Assembly: GCA_037189845.1 (NCBI GenBank)
Contig: JBBCIS010000001.1
Location: 682,001 to 746,000 of the forward strand
Source: JAMLHH01 sp037189845
GTDB lineage: Bacteria > Bacteroidota > Bacteroidia > Chitinophagales > JADIYW01
Reading direction: 5' to 3'
Length of the DNA: 64,000 nucleotides
A model generated the notes under the pieces. That model made no database searches and was not told where the DNA came from. It was given only the letters and a program-made list of their open reading frames with translations. Positions 1 to 9,400 of this stretch are shown piece after piece. The translations under genes were made by a program, and so were the position numbers. The stretch's first letter is position 1; every line of letters starts with the position of its first letter.

Positions 1-89
1 TCATCACCAAATCTTTTGATGATATCTGCTACATTTTTGATTCCTGCTGCATCTTTTACTGATGCTCCGCCAAATTTAAAGACTTTCAT
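1..89 (-). CDS. lysC: Aspartate kinase, N-terminal fragment (cut by window edge)
   Basis: Only the first 29 codons are inside the window; the gene continues past base 1. They encode MKVFKFGGASVKDAAG and onward. The KFGGAS signature at residues 5-10 is the ATP/aspartate-binding start of aspartokinases, which phosphorylate aspartate as the first step to lysine, threonine and methionine. The opening looks more like a stand-alone enzyme than an aspartokinase-homoserine dehydrogenase fusion, but the fragment cannot decide this. It lies 16 bp downstream of the GNAT gene on the same strand, so the two are probably co-transcribed. Confidence 0.85.
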   Translation of the reverse strand, partial: MKVFKFGGASVKDAAGIKNVADIIKRFGD

Positions 90-105
90 TCCGGTGGTAT
101 ATATT

Positions 106-573
106 TTATGACAAATACAATTTGTCTTTTTCTAATTTACAAGTGATCCATTCGCTGTCCAGCGAAGCATTTATTTGTTGATAAAAAGCGATTGCAGGCT
201 CATTCCAGTTCAATACGTGCCATCTGAGCTGATTGACTCCATGCTCTCTCGCCGCTGCTATGAGTGCCTGAAAAAGTAATTTGCCGGTTCCCAAACGTCT
301 GTGTGATTCTTTGATGACCAGATCATCCAGATACATCATATTGCCTTTCCAGGTAGAATAACCGAGGTAGTATAATGCAATGCCTAAAATTTCATTCTCC
401 TTTTCAGCGATAATGACCCTATATCTGGGATTATTTCCTGATCCGTCTTCTATAAACTCTTCCAAAGAAACAGTTGGTTCATGCGGCGCATTTTCGTATA
501 CCGCCAATTCTTTGATTAAACCGTATACATGCGGTAAATCCTGTTTGGTAGCTATGCGTATATGCGCGGACAC
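106..573 (-). CDS. GNAT N-acetyltransferase, diamine/thialysine acetyltransferase-like
   Basis: A 155-residue single-domain GNAT protein. RRLGTG at residues 92-97 is the acetyl-CoA pyrophosphate-binding loop, and the NEPAIAFY stretch (about 124-131) is the usual C-terminal motif. The opening LIKELAVYE (about 19-27) and YLDDLVI (81-87) resemble the spermidine/thialysine acetyltransferase branch, so an amine substrate is likely; the exact substrate is inference. The start is GTG at 573, because no in-frame ATG occurs before residue 79. A TAnnTTTG promoter element lies about 30 nt upstream. The aspartate kinase gene follows 16 bp downstream. Confidence 0.82.
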   Translation of the reverse strand: MSAHIRIATKQDLPHVYGLIKELAVYENAPHEPTVSLEEFIEDGSGNNPRYRVIIAEKENEILGIALYYLGYSTWKGNMMYLDDLVIKESHRRLGTGKLLFQALIAAAREHGVNQLRWHVLNWNEPAIAFYQQINASLDSEWITCKLEKDKLYLS

Positions 574-602
574 GTCTGTTTGCTGGTTTTATAAATGCGG
601 TG

Positions 603-610
603 CAAATATA
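603..610 (-). promoter_or_regulatory. Candidate -7 element (TATATTTG) for the GNAT gene
   Basis: The minus strand reads TATATTTG, a full match to the Bacteroidota -7 consensus TAnnTTTG, 29 nt before the GTG start. I see no TTG at the usual -33 spacing, so the call rests on the -7 element alone. Confidence 0.45.
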
Positions 611-725
611 TACAAAAGAGATGTTCTTATAATTAATTTCAAGATTTAGGTATTACTTTTTCATAAAATTTTGGTATGTGCATCGATATGTGATCTGAAT
701 AATTTGTTGTTGCCCGTAAATAAAG

Positions 726-749
726 AAGGCTGCCTTTTCAGACAGCCTT
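726..749 (-). terminator. Terminator after the coiled-coil membrane protein gene
   Basis: Arms AAGGCTG (726-732) and CAGCCTT (743-749) form a hairpin 22 bp past the stop of the gene at 772-1719. In the minus direction a T-containing tract follows. Confidence 0.6.
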
Positions 750-771
750 TCTATAGCTTTATATTTTCAGA

Positions 772-1719
772 TTATTTCAAAGAAAAGCTTCCTTGGCCAA
801 TCAATAATCCGCTTTGGTAAATTTCTACTGAATAGTTACCGGAAGAGAAAGTATAGCTTTGGTTCCAGATAGAACATACTGTTTTAGCTTCGTTTCTGTA
901 ATCCGGTCTGATCAGGTAAGTGTAAGGAATAGAATTTCCGGTAGTTGCATCCGTTAAGTTTCCGCTTCCTAAAGCATCAATCTGAACAGTTTCGCCGTTT
1001 GGACTAATGATTCTGATAGCCATTTCAGTTTCTCCGGCAGGAGCAATTCTGTTGACTAACAAATCAAAACAGATTTTAAGAGCGGTCGCATCTTTCGCTT
1101 TTTTGACCTCTACTTCTTTATCTTTTTTGCCACTTTTGATAGGCGTTACTTTAATATTGCTGGTTGTCAGTACTTTAGCCTTGTCAACTGTGGATCTTAA
1201 TTTCGTATTTTCCTCATCAGATCTTGCTTTTTCATTTCTGACAGTGTTGACAGTTTCATTGAGCTGATCTCGTTCTGTTACCAAAGCAACGTTCTCTATG
1301 TTTAGCTTTTCATTGGCAGCTGTCAATGAATCTATTCTGGACTGGAAGCTTACTCTTTCTTCATTCAGTTGCTTGATCATAGCACGGGCTTTATCCAGGT
1401 CCGCTTTATTCGTCTGACCGCTTTTGATCAGGTCAGAGATTTGTTTCTTTTTCATTTCAAGATCTCTTTCTCTTTCTGTCAGTAAGCTGTCTACCCCAAC
1501 TTTTTCTGTCCTGATTAATTCGAGATCATCCAATGCCTGCTGATATTCTTTTTCCAGTTCTGCACGTAAGCTTTCACTGGATGTTAACTCAGAAGATGTC
1601 ACTCTGATCGTTTCAGTTGACTTCTTTAGCTTAATATTCGTAAACACCAAACCTCCCAACAACAGCAGGATAAGAACGATATACAAAGCGTGTACTTTTG
1701 AATTTGAATTTTGTGACAT
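772..1719 (-). CDS. Membrane-anchored coiled-coil protein of unknown function
   Basis: A 315-residue protein with three visible parts. A single membrane helix lies at about 11-27. A long charged region (about 40-190) is rich in Glu, Lys, Leu and Asn with heptad-like spacing, so it is probably a coiled coil. A C-terminal domain of about 110 residues contains a Lys-rich linker followed by alternating beta-type segments. The topology suggests a protein anchored in the inner membrane with a rod and a globular head. Such proteins are common in Bacteroidota and are often mislabelled as SMC-like because of the coiled coil; I do not recognise a function. It has its own promoter element (1746-1753) and terminator (726-749), so it is likely monocistronic. 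Confidence 0.75.
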   Translation of the reverse strand: MSQNSNSKVHALYIVLILLLLGGLVFTNIKLKKSTETIRVTSSELTSSESLRAELEKEYQQALDDLELIRTEKVGVDSLLTERERDLEMKKKQISDLIKSGQTNKADLDKARAMIKQLNEERVSFQSRIDSLTAANEKLNIENVALVTERDQLNETVNTVRNEKARSDEENTKLRSTVDKAKVLTTSNIKVTPIKSGKKDKEVEVKKAKDATALKICFDLLVNRIAPAGETEMAIRIISPNGETVQIDALGSGNLTDATTGNSIPYTYLIRPDYRNEAKTVCSIWNQSYTFSSGNYSVEIYQSGLLIGQGSFSLK

Positions 1720-1745
1720 ACAATTATCGGTTTTATTTTGTTATT

Positions 1746-1753
1746 CAAATTTA
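1746..1753 (-). promoter_or_regulatory. Candidate -7 element (TAAATTTG) for the coiled-coil protein gene
   Basis: TAAATTTG on the minus strand matches TAnnTTTG, 26 nt before the ATG at 1719. No -33 TTG at the expected spacing was seen. Confidence 0.45.
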
Positions 1754-1828
1754 AACTCTTGTGGATTGTTATGTTGATTTTAACAATATTTACAATAGTT
1801 TTTAGTAACTTCTTAACAAAATACTTGC

Positions 1829-2569
1829 ATGCTTGAGCATATTCCACTCAGTAAGACACTTTTTATAGATATTGAGACCGTTCCGGGTGTTTCTGATTTG
1901 TCGGATTTATCTGAATACGAACAATTGCTTTGGGAAGGTAAAAGAGGAAAGCTACGGCCGGAAGATATGGATGCAGATGAGTATTACTTCAATAATGCAG
2001 GTATTCTGGCTGAATTCGGGAAAATTATCTGTATTTCTATGGGATATTTTACCGGCCAGGGACAAGACAGAGTGTTCAGAATAAAATCAATTGTGAATGA
2101 TGATGAGCTGGTACTTTTGTCAGATTTTGTGCAGCTTCTGAAAAAGTTTGAACAGAATTTCGGAAACCAACTGATGATTTGCGGGCATAATGTAAAAGAG
2201 TTTGATATTCCGTATATCTGCAGAAGATTACTGGTACATCAGATGATAGATGACTTTCCTGCTTTTTTTCAGAAAATGCAGATGGCAAAACCATGGGAAT
2301 TGTCAGCGATGGTATTGGATACGCTGGATGTATGGCGGTTCGGAGATTACAAGAATTATATTTCGCTGAAATTGCTCACTCACGTTCTGGGCTTGCCTTC
2401 TTCAAAAGATGATATAGATGGTTCAGAAGTAGGAAGGGTGTATTATCATGAGTACGGTCTGGATCGTATCAGAAAGTATTGTGAAAAAGATGTAATAGCT
2501 GTTGCATCAGTAGTGTTGAGATTAAAAGGAATGCCGGACTTGAAAATTTCAGATGTAATATTCAGCTAA
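1829..2569 (+). CDS. Predicted 3'-5' exonuclease (PolB-like, DEDD fold, PF10108 type)
   Basis: A 246-residue ribonuclease-H-fold protein. The three exonuclease motifs are visible: Exo I as D14-x-E16 in LFIDIETVPG; Exo II as N121-x3-F125-D126 in GHNVKEFDIPYI; Exo III as Y217-x3-D221 in KYCEKDVI. The four acidic residues of the DEDDy arrangement are therefore all present, which implies two-metal 3'-5' hydrolysis of DNA or RNA ends. The family is found as a stand-alone proofreading-like exonuclease. It is flanked by genes on the other strand and appears monocistronic. The substrate is not known from sequence. Confidence 0.85.
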   Translation: MLEHIPLSKTLFIDIETVPGVSDLSDLSEYEQLLWEGKRGKLRPEDMDADEYYFNNAGILAEFGKIICISMGYFTGQGQDRVFRIKSIVNDDELVLLSDFVQLLKKFEQNFGNQLMICGHNVKEFDIPYICRRLLVHQMIDDFPAFFQKMQMAKPWELSAMVLDTLDVWRFGDYKNYISLKLLTHVLGLPSSKDDIDGSEVGRVYYHEYGLDRIRKYCEKDVIAVASVVLRLKGMPDLKISDVIFS

Positions 2570-2589
2570 ATGCCTGAGTTAAAATAAAA

Positions 2590-2613
2590 AATCCCTGAGC
2601 AAAATCAGGGATT
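2590..2613 (-). terminator. Terminator between the exonuclease and response regulator genes
   Basis: Perfect 9-bp arms AATCCCTGA (2590-2598) and TCAGGGATT (2605-2613). In the minus direction a run of six Ts follows, so it mainly serves the response regulator. The converging exonuclease gene ends 20 bp away and may share it. Confidence 0.8.
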
Positions 2614-2637
2614 GAAAAGTATTTATTCGTTCATGGT

Positions 2638-3297
2638 TTAGACCAATCCCTTTTTGTAGGCAAATTTTAATAAGCTGGCTGTGTTTTTAACATTGAGCTT
2701 TGCCAACAGATTTTTTCTGTGAGTTTCTACGGTGTTTTTACTGATAAAAAGCTTTTGTGAAATATCCTGGCTGGTCATACCCAGTGCAATCAGCTGGAGG
2801 ATTTCCAATTCTCTGCTGGTGATATTTTGCACCATCAGATCTGCTTCTTTTTCATCAAAATCTTCATCATCAGAAGAAGACATGCTGGAAATTACTTTTT
2901 CCTGTACCGCTGAATCTAAGAATGGCTTACCTTCAGAAACAGTATTAACAGCCTTGATCAGATCTTCTCTGCTGATATTTTTCAAAACATATCCTTTGGC
3001 TCCGATTTCTAAAAGCTCTTTGATAAAACGGATATCATTGAACATGGTCAATGCGATCACTTTGATTTTAGGATATCTTATTTTCAATTCCTGAGTAGCT
3101 TCAATACCATCCATGACCGGCATATTGATGTCCATCAGCACTATATCAGGTTGTTCCGTTTTTATTTTATCCAGAAACTCCTGACCATTACTGGCAGTTC
3201 CGATGATTTCAAAACCAGGAGTGTCTTTTAGCAAATTCACAATGCCATCAACGAAAATAGGATGATCATCTACTACAAATAGTTTGATGTTTGACAT
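2638..3297 (-). CDS. Response regulator, NarL/LuxR family
   Basis: A 219-residue two-domain regulator. The receiver domain (about 3-120) has the acidic pocket at D10-D11 and the phospho-acceptor D56 in DIVLMDINMPVMDG. A linker rich in Asp, Glu and Ser follows. The C-terminal helix-turn-helix (about 155-219) begins TSREIEILQLIALG-like, as in LuxR/NarL proteins, and carries the ISKNTVETHRKN recognition helix. It should bind DNA as a phosphorylation-controlled dimer. No histidine kinase lies next to it, so it is an orphan here. The signal and targets are unknown. Confidence 0.92.
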   Translation of the reverse strand: MSNIKLFVVDDHPIFVDGIVNLLKDTPGFEIIGTASNGQEFLDKIKTEQPDIVLMDINMPVMDGIEATQELKIRYPKIKVIALTMFNDIRFIKELLEIGAKGYVLKNISREDLIKAVNTVSEGKPFLDSAVQEKVISSMSSSDDEDFDEKEADLMVQNITSRELEILQLIALGMTSQDISQKLFISKNTVETHRKNLLAKLNVKNTASLLKFAYKKGLV

Positions 3298-3357
3298 TAG
3301 ATTTTAGATTTAAGGTGGTAAAAATAGTGAATTTCATATTCATACTCACCATCAATT

Positions 3358-3702
3358 TTACAACCACCTGAGATGTGCCCAGAATCTCCTGTGGCAGGTA
3401 TAGGTAAGATCGTGCTGATGAGCATAGGCTTCTCTTTCAAAAGATATATTTTTATAGGCTTCTAATTTTGAACCGGTTTGTATCCATCTGAAAAGATATT
3501 CGAGTCCGTACCAGATATAAAAGAAAATAACAAGCATTTCTTTTTGCTGCTGAATATGAATTTTCTCATGATTAATCAAAACGTCATTTTCGGATAAAGG
3601 TTTACTTTTTACCAGAATAAAAGGAAATAAGGCTATCCCCGAAACCCACGGAGCCATGAAGATTTTGAAAAACCGGGGCGATACAATGACTTTACCTTTC
3701 AT
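3358..3702 (-). CDS. Small membrane protein with HExxH metallopeptidase-like motif
   Basis: A 114-residue protein with H45-E46-K-I-H49, then a hydrophobic helix at about 54-70, then FEREAY at 88-93. HExxH plus a downstream acidic residue in an E-x-E-A-Y context is the zinc-site layout of BlaR/M56-like and DUF4157-like peptidases, so E89 or E91 could be the third ligand. The protein is far smaller than known proteases of that kind and function is inference. Its ATG overlaps the end of the YigZ-family gene by 11 bp, so it is translated from the ribD operon message. Short QQQ and basic stretches flank the helix. Confidence 0.7.
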   Translation of the reverse strand: MKGKVIVSPRFFKIFMAPWVSGIALFPFILVKSKPLSENDVLINHEKIHIQQQKEMLVIFFYIWYGLEYLFRWIQTGSKLEAYKNISFEREAYAHQHDLTYTCHRRFWAHLRWL

Positions 3703-4309
3703 CTTTATAAGGTTTTATAGATAAAGGATAATAAGATTCTATGCTGGCTATAGCCTGGTCATAATATTTGCAGGGGATTTCAGCCTTCAGCAGACAGTCC
3801 GTAGTCATGTTTTGTTCCAGAATATTGCCTTCATGGTTCTGGATCCATTGATAAGCACGATTCAGTGTTTCGTAATCACTTCGGATTTCAAAATTTCTGT
3901 ATAGCTGATGTTCCGAAATAGTAGCCTGTTCCAATGTTTCTTTGGCAGATGCTCTGTAAGCTGTTATCAATCCCGAAACACCCAGCTTCGTTCCTCCGAA
4001 ATATCGGACTGACACAACCAGACAATTGGTAATTTTCAGGCTGTCTATCTGACCTAATATTGGTTTTCCTGCAGTGCCTGCCGGCTCTCCGTCGTCATTG
4101 GCTCTGTAATGATCTCTGTTCAATCCCAACCGCCAGGCATAACAATGATGTGTGGCTTTGGGGTGAATTTCTCTGAGCGTATTCAGATGATGTCTGATAT
4201 CTTCTTCGTTTTTTACAGGAAATGCAAAGCCGAAGAATTTACTGCCTTTCTCTTTGTAGAGAGAAGTAACAGCCTGATCTATCGTCTGATATGTAAAAAG
4301 ATCATTCAT
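3692..4309 (-). CDS. yigZ: YigZ/IMPACT family protein
   Basis: A 205-residue protein. The N-terminal domain carries the family signature NDDGEPAGTAGKPIL (about 71-85) and SVRYFGGTKLG (about 100-110). The C-terminal part (about 135-200) matches the smaller ferredoxin-like domain of bacterial YigZ. Bacterial members are linked to translation and ribosome-associated stress by homology to yeast/mammalian IMPACT, but their biochemical role is unsettled. It overlaps ribD upstream by 8 bp and the HExxH gene downstream by 11 bp, so the three genes form a tight operon. Confidence 0.9.
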   Translation of the reverse strand: MNDLFTYQTIDQAVTSLYKEKGSKFFGFAFPVKNEEDIRHHLNTLREIHPKATHHCYAWRLGLNRDHYRANDDGEPAGTAGKPILGQIDSLKITNCLVVSVRYFGGTKLGVSGLITAYRASAKETLEQATISEHQLYRNFEIRSDYETLNRAYQWIQNHEGNILEQNMTTDCLLKAEIPCKYYDQAIASIESYYPLSIKPYKDER

Positions 4310-5345
4310 GTGTAGATTCAGGAGAATAAATCTGTATCAGATCACTTTCAAGATAATAGGAAGAAATCAGCGTTGAATTTGTCAATGTCGGAGCATTGAT
4401 GCCTTCCGGGAGTTTGGTTTTCCCCTGAAAAATGTAACATTCATCCCAAAGATGAGCGTCGATCAATTGCTGGTGCGTGTAACTGCCACCTTCAACGAAA
4501 ATACTCTGTATTCCTTTCCGATATATCTGTCGAAGAATGGCAGCTATATCTGTTTCTGTTACAGAAATATCATTGATCCGTTCACTTTGTCCGGTGATGA
4601 TTCTCCACCAGTCCGTTTTTGATTGGAAGTAAGAATTTTTGTTGAGTTTCTGTTGTAGATCTATTACAATCACCTGAGGCGCTTTACCTGTCCATAACCT
4701 GTTATCTAAAGCAGGTTGATCATGGAAAACAGTTTTCCATCCGCATAAAAGCCCCTGATGTTCAGATCTGAACTTATGCGTCAGTATCTGTGTGGATGAA
4801 GAGGTAATACGAACGGGCGTTCCATCTTTCCGGGAGATTTTTCTGTGACTGCTTTCTGCCCATTTTAATGTGACAAATGGTCTTTGCTGCTGCACAGAAA
4901 TTAAAAATCTTCTCAGACTCCATTTACATGCATCTTCCAGAATGCCTACTGTTACCAGAATGCCGGCATCCTTTAGTTTCCGGATTCCGTTTCCGGCTAC
5001 CAGAGGATTAGGATCTGTAGTGCCTACGACTACGTGAGGAATTTTATGGCGGATAATTAAATCAGCGCATGGAGGAGTTTTACCATGATGGCTGCACGGT
5101 TCCAGGCTCACGTACAGAGTAGCTTCTGTAAGATGTATAATGTCTTCTTCTGCGACTGATTTTATAGCATTGACTTCACCGTGAGCACCGCCATAAGCAG
5201 ATGTATAGCCTTCTCCTATAATACGGTTCTGAAATACTATTACAGCTCCCACACTTGGATTAGGCATGGCTGCCTGCCAGCCATTTTCGGCAATCTGCAG
5301 ACATCTGCGCATAAAGTATTCATGTGAGTAAGGTATTTCCTTCAT
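4302..5345 (-). CDS. ribD: Riboflavin biosynthesis deaminase/reductase RibD
   Basis: A 347-residue bifunctional enzyme of riboflavin synthesis. The N-terminal cytidine-deaminase-like domain shows the catalytic zinc site: H55-G-E57 and the two cysteines C84 and C93 in PCSHHGKTPPC. It deaminates the pyrimidine intermediate. The C-terminal half (about 150-340) is the RibD reductase domain, which reduces the ribosyl side chain with NADPH. I chose the ATG at 5345; a longer reading frame back to 5420 would run through the prmC start and lacks family similarity. It heads an operon with YigZ and the HExxH protein and is divergent from prmC across about 50 bp. Confidence 0.93.
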   Translation of the reverse strand: MKEIPYSHEYFMRRCLQIAENGWQAAMPNPSVGAVIVFQNRIIGEGYTSAYGGAHGEVNAIKSVAEEDIIHLTEATLYVSLEPCSHHGKTPPCADLIIRHKIPHVVVGTTDPNPLVAGNGIRKLKDAGILVTVGILEDACKWSLRRFLISVQQQRPFVTLKWAESSHRKISRKDGTPVRITSSSTQILTHKFRSEHQGLLCGWKTVFHDQPALDNRLWTGKAPQVIVIDLQQKLNKNSYFQSKTDWWRIITGQSERINDISVTETDIAAILRQIYRKGIQSIFVEGGSYTHQQLIDAHLWDECYIFQGKTKLPEGINAPTLTNSTLISSYYLESDLIQIYSPESTHE

Positions 5346-5395
5346 ATTAATCCGTAAAATTGCAAAATCCTTTTCAACAAGCGAAAGAAATCTAT

Positions 5396-6190
5396 ATGCA
5401 ACCTGATATTGAAGCTTCATTGATGAATGTGCTGATATCGCTTTATGGAGACAGGGAAGCTCAGAATATCGTGAAATATCTTTTGCCTGAATTAAAAAAC
5501 ATCTCTCCTGAAGAATTTCAAAATATACTGAATCGTTTATCCCGGCACGAACCCTGGCAATATATCATTGGAAAGGAATGGTTTTATGATCTGGAATTCA
5601 AGGTGACGCCTGCTACATTAATTCCACGTCCGGAAACGGAAGAATTGGTTTATCAGATTTTACAGGAAAATGATCAACATGAAATGAATGTTCTGGATAT
5701 CGGAACAGGCACGGGATGTATCCCGATAGTACTAAAGAAAAATCGCCAACAATGGAATGTTTGGGCATGTGATATTTCTGGAGATGCATTGTCTGTGGCA
5801 AGAGAAAATGCTGATAGGAATGGAGTAGAGGTTCATTTTTTTCAGGAAAATATTCTGCAGCCAGCTGAGCGATCTGAGCAATGGGATGTCATCGTCAGCA
5901 ATCCGCCATATATTCCTGTACAGGAGAAAAAGCTGATGAGTGACAATGTCCTGAAGTACGAGCCTCATCTGGCGTTATTTGTTTCAGATGAGGATCCTTT
6001 GATTTTTTACAGAAAAATAGGAGAATACGCTTTGCGACACCTGAATCCATCCGTTGGAAGATTATATTTTGAGCTGAATGAATTTTACGCAGAAGCAACC
6101 CGGAAAATGTTACAAAATCAAGGTTTTAAGCAAGTAGAAATCATTAGCGACCTGATGGGAAAGCAAAGAATGCTTGTGGCAAGGAAATAA
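5396..6190 (+). CDS. prmC: Peptide chain release factor glutamine methyltransferase PrmC
   Basis: A 264-residue SAM-dependent methyltransferase. It has PRPETEELV (78-86), the SAM-binding loop DIGTGTGCI (101-109) and the catalytic NPPY (169-172). The enzyme methylates the glutamine of the GGQ motif in release factors RF1 and RF2. An N-terminal helical substrate-recognition domain (about 1-65) is present. I chose the ATG at 5396, since a start further upstream (5360) would overlap the divergent promoter region. The gene stands alone and ends near the bidirectional terminator at 6351-6378. Confidence 0.92.
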   Translation: MQPDIEASLMNVLISLYGDREAQNIVKYLLPELKNISPEEFQNILNRLSRHEPWQYIIGKEWFYDLEFKVTPATLIPRPETEELVYQILQENDQHEMNVLDIGTGTGCIPIVLKKNRQQWNVWACDISGDALSVARENADRNGVEVHFFQENILQPAERSEQWDVIVSNPPYIPVQEKKLMSDNVLKYEPHLALFVSDEDPLIFYRKIGEYALRHLNPSVGRLYFELNEFYAEATRKMLQNQGFKQVEIISDLMGKQRMLVARK

Positions 6191-6350
6191 GCCGGTTTGT
6201 AATCCATCTTTTATAAGGTAAATAGATTTCTATAGTTGTACTTATCCCGTTATTTTGAGCATATAAATACAATTATAGTTTTTTGTTTTGTGCCAATGAT
6301 TAAATTCAGCAGTCATTAAAATTTTTCGTTTTTGCATCTTTGGAAAACAA

Positions 6351-6378
6351 AAAAGCATCACCCGAAGATGATGCTTTT
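6351..6378. terminator. Bidirectional terminator between prmC and pyruvate carboxylase
   Basis: Arms AAAAGCATCA (6351-6360) and TGATGCTTTT (6369-6378) form a perfect 10-bp stem with T-runs on either strand. It sits between two converging genes. Confidence 0.85.
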
Positions 6379-6413
6379 CTATTGTCTTATGTCTTTAGTC
6401 TCTTCTCTTAAAG

Positions 6414-9400
6414 CTAATCCATTTCCATTACTAAGTCGTCAGTATTGACCAAAGTGCCGGGACCTAATTCTACGTGACCTACTTTGAAGTCTTGATTAGC
6501 AGTGATAGTCGTTTCCATTTTCATTGCTTCTACGATGAATAACGGTTGATTTTTCAATACTAAATCACCTTTTTGTACCAATACTTTAGATAACATACCT
6601 TGCAACGGTGCTCCGATTTGCTTGTCATTACCTTTTGTAACCTTCTTATTTTCCTGTTTGACTACTTTGATAGATCTGTCAGGAACTTCGATATTACGGG
6701 TCTGGCCATTCAGTTTGAAGAATACCGTTCTCATACCTTTTTCGTCGGCAGGGCCTATTGATAATAATCTGACCAATAAGGTTTTACCTTTCGAAATTTC
6801 AATGGTAGTTTCTTCACCAGGCTGCATACCATAGAAGAAATATTGAGTAGGTACTACAGAGACATCTCCGAATTCTCTGAAGAATTTCAAGCCGTCTTCG
6901 AATACTTTCGGATAGAATTTATAAGATAAGAAATCTTCAATTCTCAGATCTTTACCGAATTTCAACTGGAACTCTTCAAATTCTTTGTCAAAATCAACCG
7001 GAGCTACAAACTTACTTGCACGGTAAGTGAAAGGAGTTTTCTCTTTCAGGATGATTTTTTGTAATTCTTGCGGGAATCCACCTTCAGGCTGGCCTAGATC
7101 TCCCATGAAGAATTGTTGTACTGAATCCGGGAAAGAGATATTGTGACCTTTGCTGAAAATATCCTCTCTGGTGTAGTTATTAGCTACCATGAACTGAGCC
7201 AGATCTCCTACAACTTTAGAGCTTGGAGTTACCTTTACGATATCCCCGAACATATCGTTGACAGTAGCATACATTTTCTTGATATCTTCAAACTTATCAC
7301 CCAAACCTAAGGCAATAGCCTGTGGCTTAAGGTTAGAGTACTGTCCACCCGGGATTTCATGCTGGAATACTTCGGCAGAGCTGTTTTTCATACCGGATTC
7401 GAAAGGGTAGTAGTATTCGCGTACAGTTTCCCAGTAGTTAGAGTATTCATTGAGTGAAGTGATATCAAATTTATTTTCACGCTCCTGGAATCTCATCATC
7501 TCCACTATTGAATTGAGGTTCGGCTGAGATGTCAGGCCGGATAGAGCACCTAAAGCACAATCTACAACATCTACACCTGCCTCAATAGCTTTCAGGTAAG
7601 TAGCCGACTGCAAAGAAGACGTATCATGTGTATGAAGGTGTAAAGGAATATTTACAGTGTCTTTTAATGCTTCTACCAGAATTTTTGCAGCGTATGGTTT
7701 CAATAAACCTGACATGTCTTTGATAGCAAGGATATGGGCTCCTGCATTTTCCAGATCTTTTGCCAATCTGATATAGTAATCCAGATTATATTTTGTCTTG
7801 GAAGGGTTGAGGATGTCACCAGTATAGCACAGAGTTCCTTCTGCAAGGCCACCTGTTTTTTTGCGTACCATTTCAATACATGGTGCAATGTTTTCCATCC
7901 AGTTGAGTGAGTCGAAAATTCTGAAAATATCGACACCTTTCTCCCATGATTTTTCTACAAATTTTTCGATCAGGTTGTCAGGATAAGAAGAATATCCTAC
8001 ACCGTTACAGCCACGAATCAACATTTGAAGCAGGATATTAGGAATAGCAGCGCGTAATAGCTCTAATCTTTTCCATGGATCTTCATTGAGGAAACGGATA
8101 CATACATCGAATGTCGCGCCTCCCCATACTTCCATACTGAACATCTGAGGATGTGTTTTTGCAAATCCTTCAGCTACTTTCAGCATATCATATGTACGCA
8201 TACGGGTAGCCAGAAGAGACTGATGCGCATCGCGGAAAGTTGTATCTGTATAGTGGATCTTCTTTTCGTTTTTCAACCATTTGGAAAACTCATCCGGACC
8301 TAATTCGGTCAGTAAGTCTTTAGTTCCTTTCGGATAAGCTGAAGTATGATCGAAATGAGGAACGACTGGCTTCTCGAATTTTTTATTCGGATCTACATTT
8401 TTTACATCAGGATGCCCGTTGACAGCTACTTCACCTAAAAACTTTAATGTTCTTGTACCTCTGTCCAGACGGGTTTTGAAATTGAATAATTCAGTATGCT
8501 CGTTGATGAAGTTAACGGTACATTCTCCATTGATAAAAGCCTCATGTGTAATAAGGTTCTCAAGGAAAGGAATATTGTTTTTAACACCTCTGATACGGAA
8601 CTCTCTCAATGCGCGATGCATTTTTCTGGAAGCATCATCCAACGATACTCCATGTGCACTTACTTTCACCAGCATAGAGTCAAAGAAAGGGCTGATTTTC
8701 ATACCCGGATAAGTACTGCCCTCATCCAGACGGATACCGAAACCTGCAGCATTTCTATAGGTAATCAATGTGCCATAATCAGGTTTGAAACCGTTAGCCG
8801 GATCTTCAGTTGTAATACGGCACTGGATAGCAAAGCCATTTTGTTTCACATTATCCTGACTGCCCAGTCCGATTTCAGGATCAGAAAGCTTGTAGCCATC
8901 TGCAATATAGATCTGAGTCTTGATCAGGTCAAAACCTGTGATCAGCTCGGTAACAGTATGCTCTACCTGGATACGTGGGTTTACTTCGATAAAGTAGATA
9001 TTCTGATCTGCATCTACTAAGAATTCTACAGTACCTACGTTATTATAATTCACAGCAGAAGTAATGCCTACTGCATACTCATATAATTTGTTTCTGGTTT
9101 CTTCTCTTAAGTTCAGAGAAGGAGCTACTTCTACTACTTTTTGGAAACGTCTTTGTACAGAGCAGTCTCTTTCCAAAAGGTGAACGATATTTCCATAGCT
9201 GTCAGCTACAATCTGAACTTCAATGTGCTTAGGATTGTCGATAAACTTTTCTAAGAATACAGTATCATCTCCGAAAGCATTTTTTGCTTCACCACGAGCC
9301 TCTCTGTATCCTTTGATTAATTCCTCATCTGTACGGATAACACGCATACCTCTGCCACCACCGCCGGCAGCAGCTTTTAGCATAACAGGATACCCGATTC

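Noticed and set aside
8496..9020. 174-residue plus-strand frame inside pyruvate carboxylase
   Set aside because: Antisense to a confidently assigned gene with continuous family similarity.
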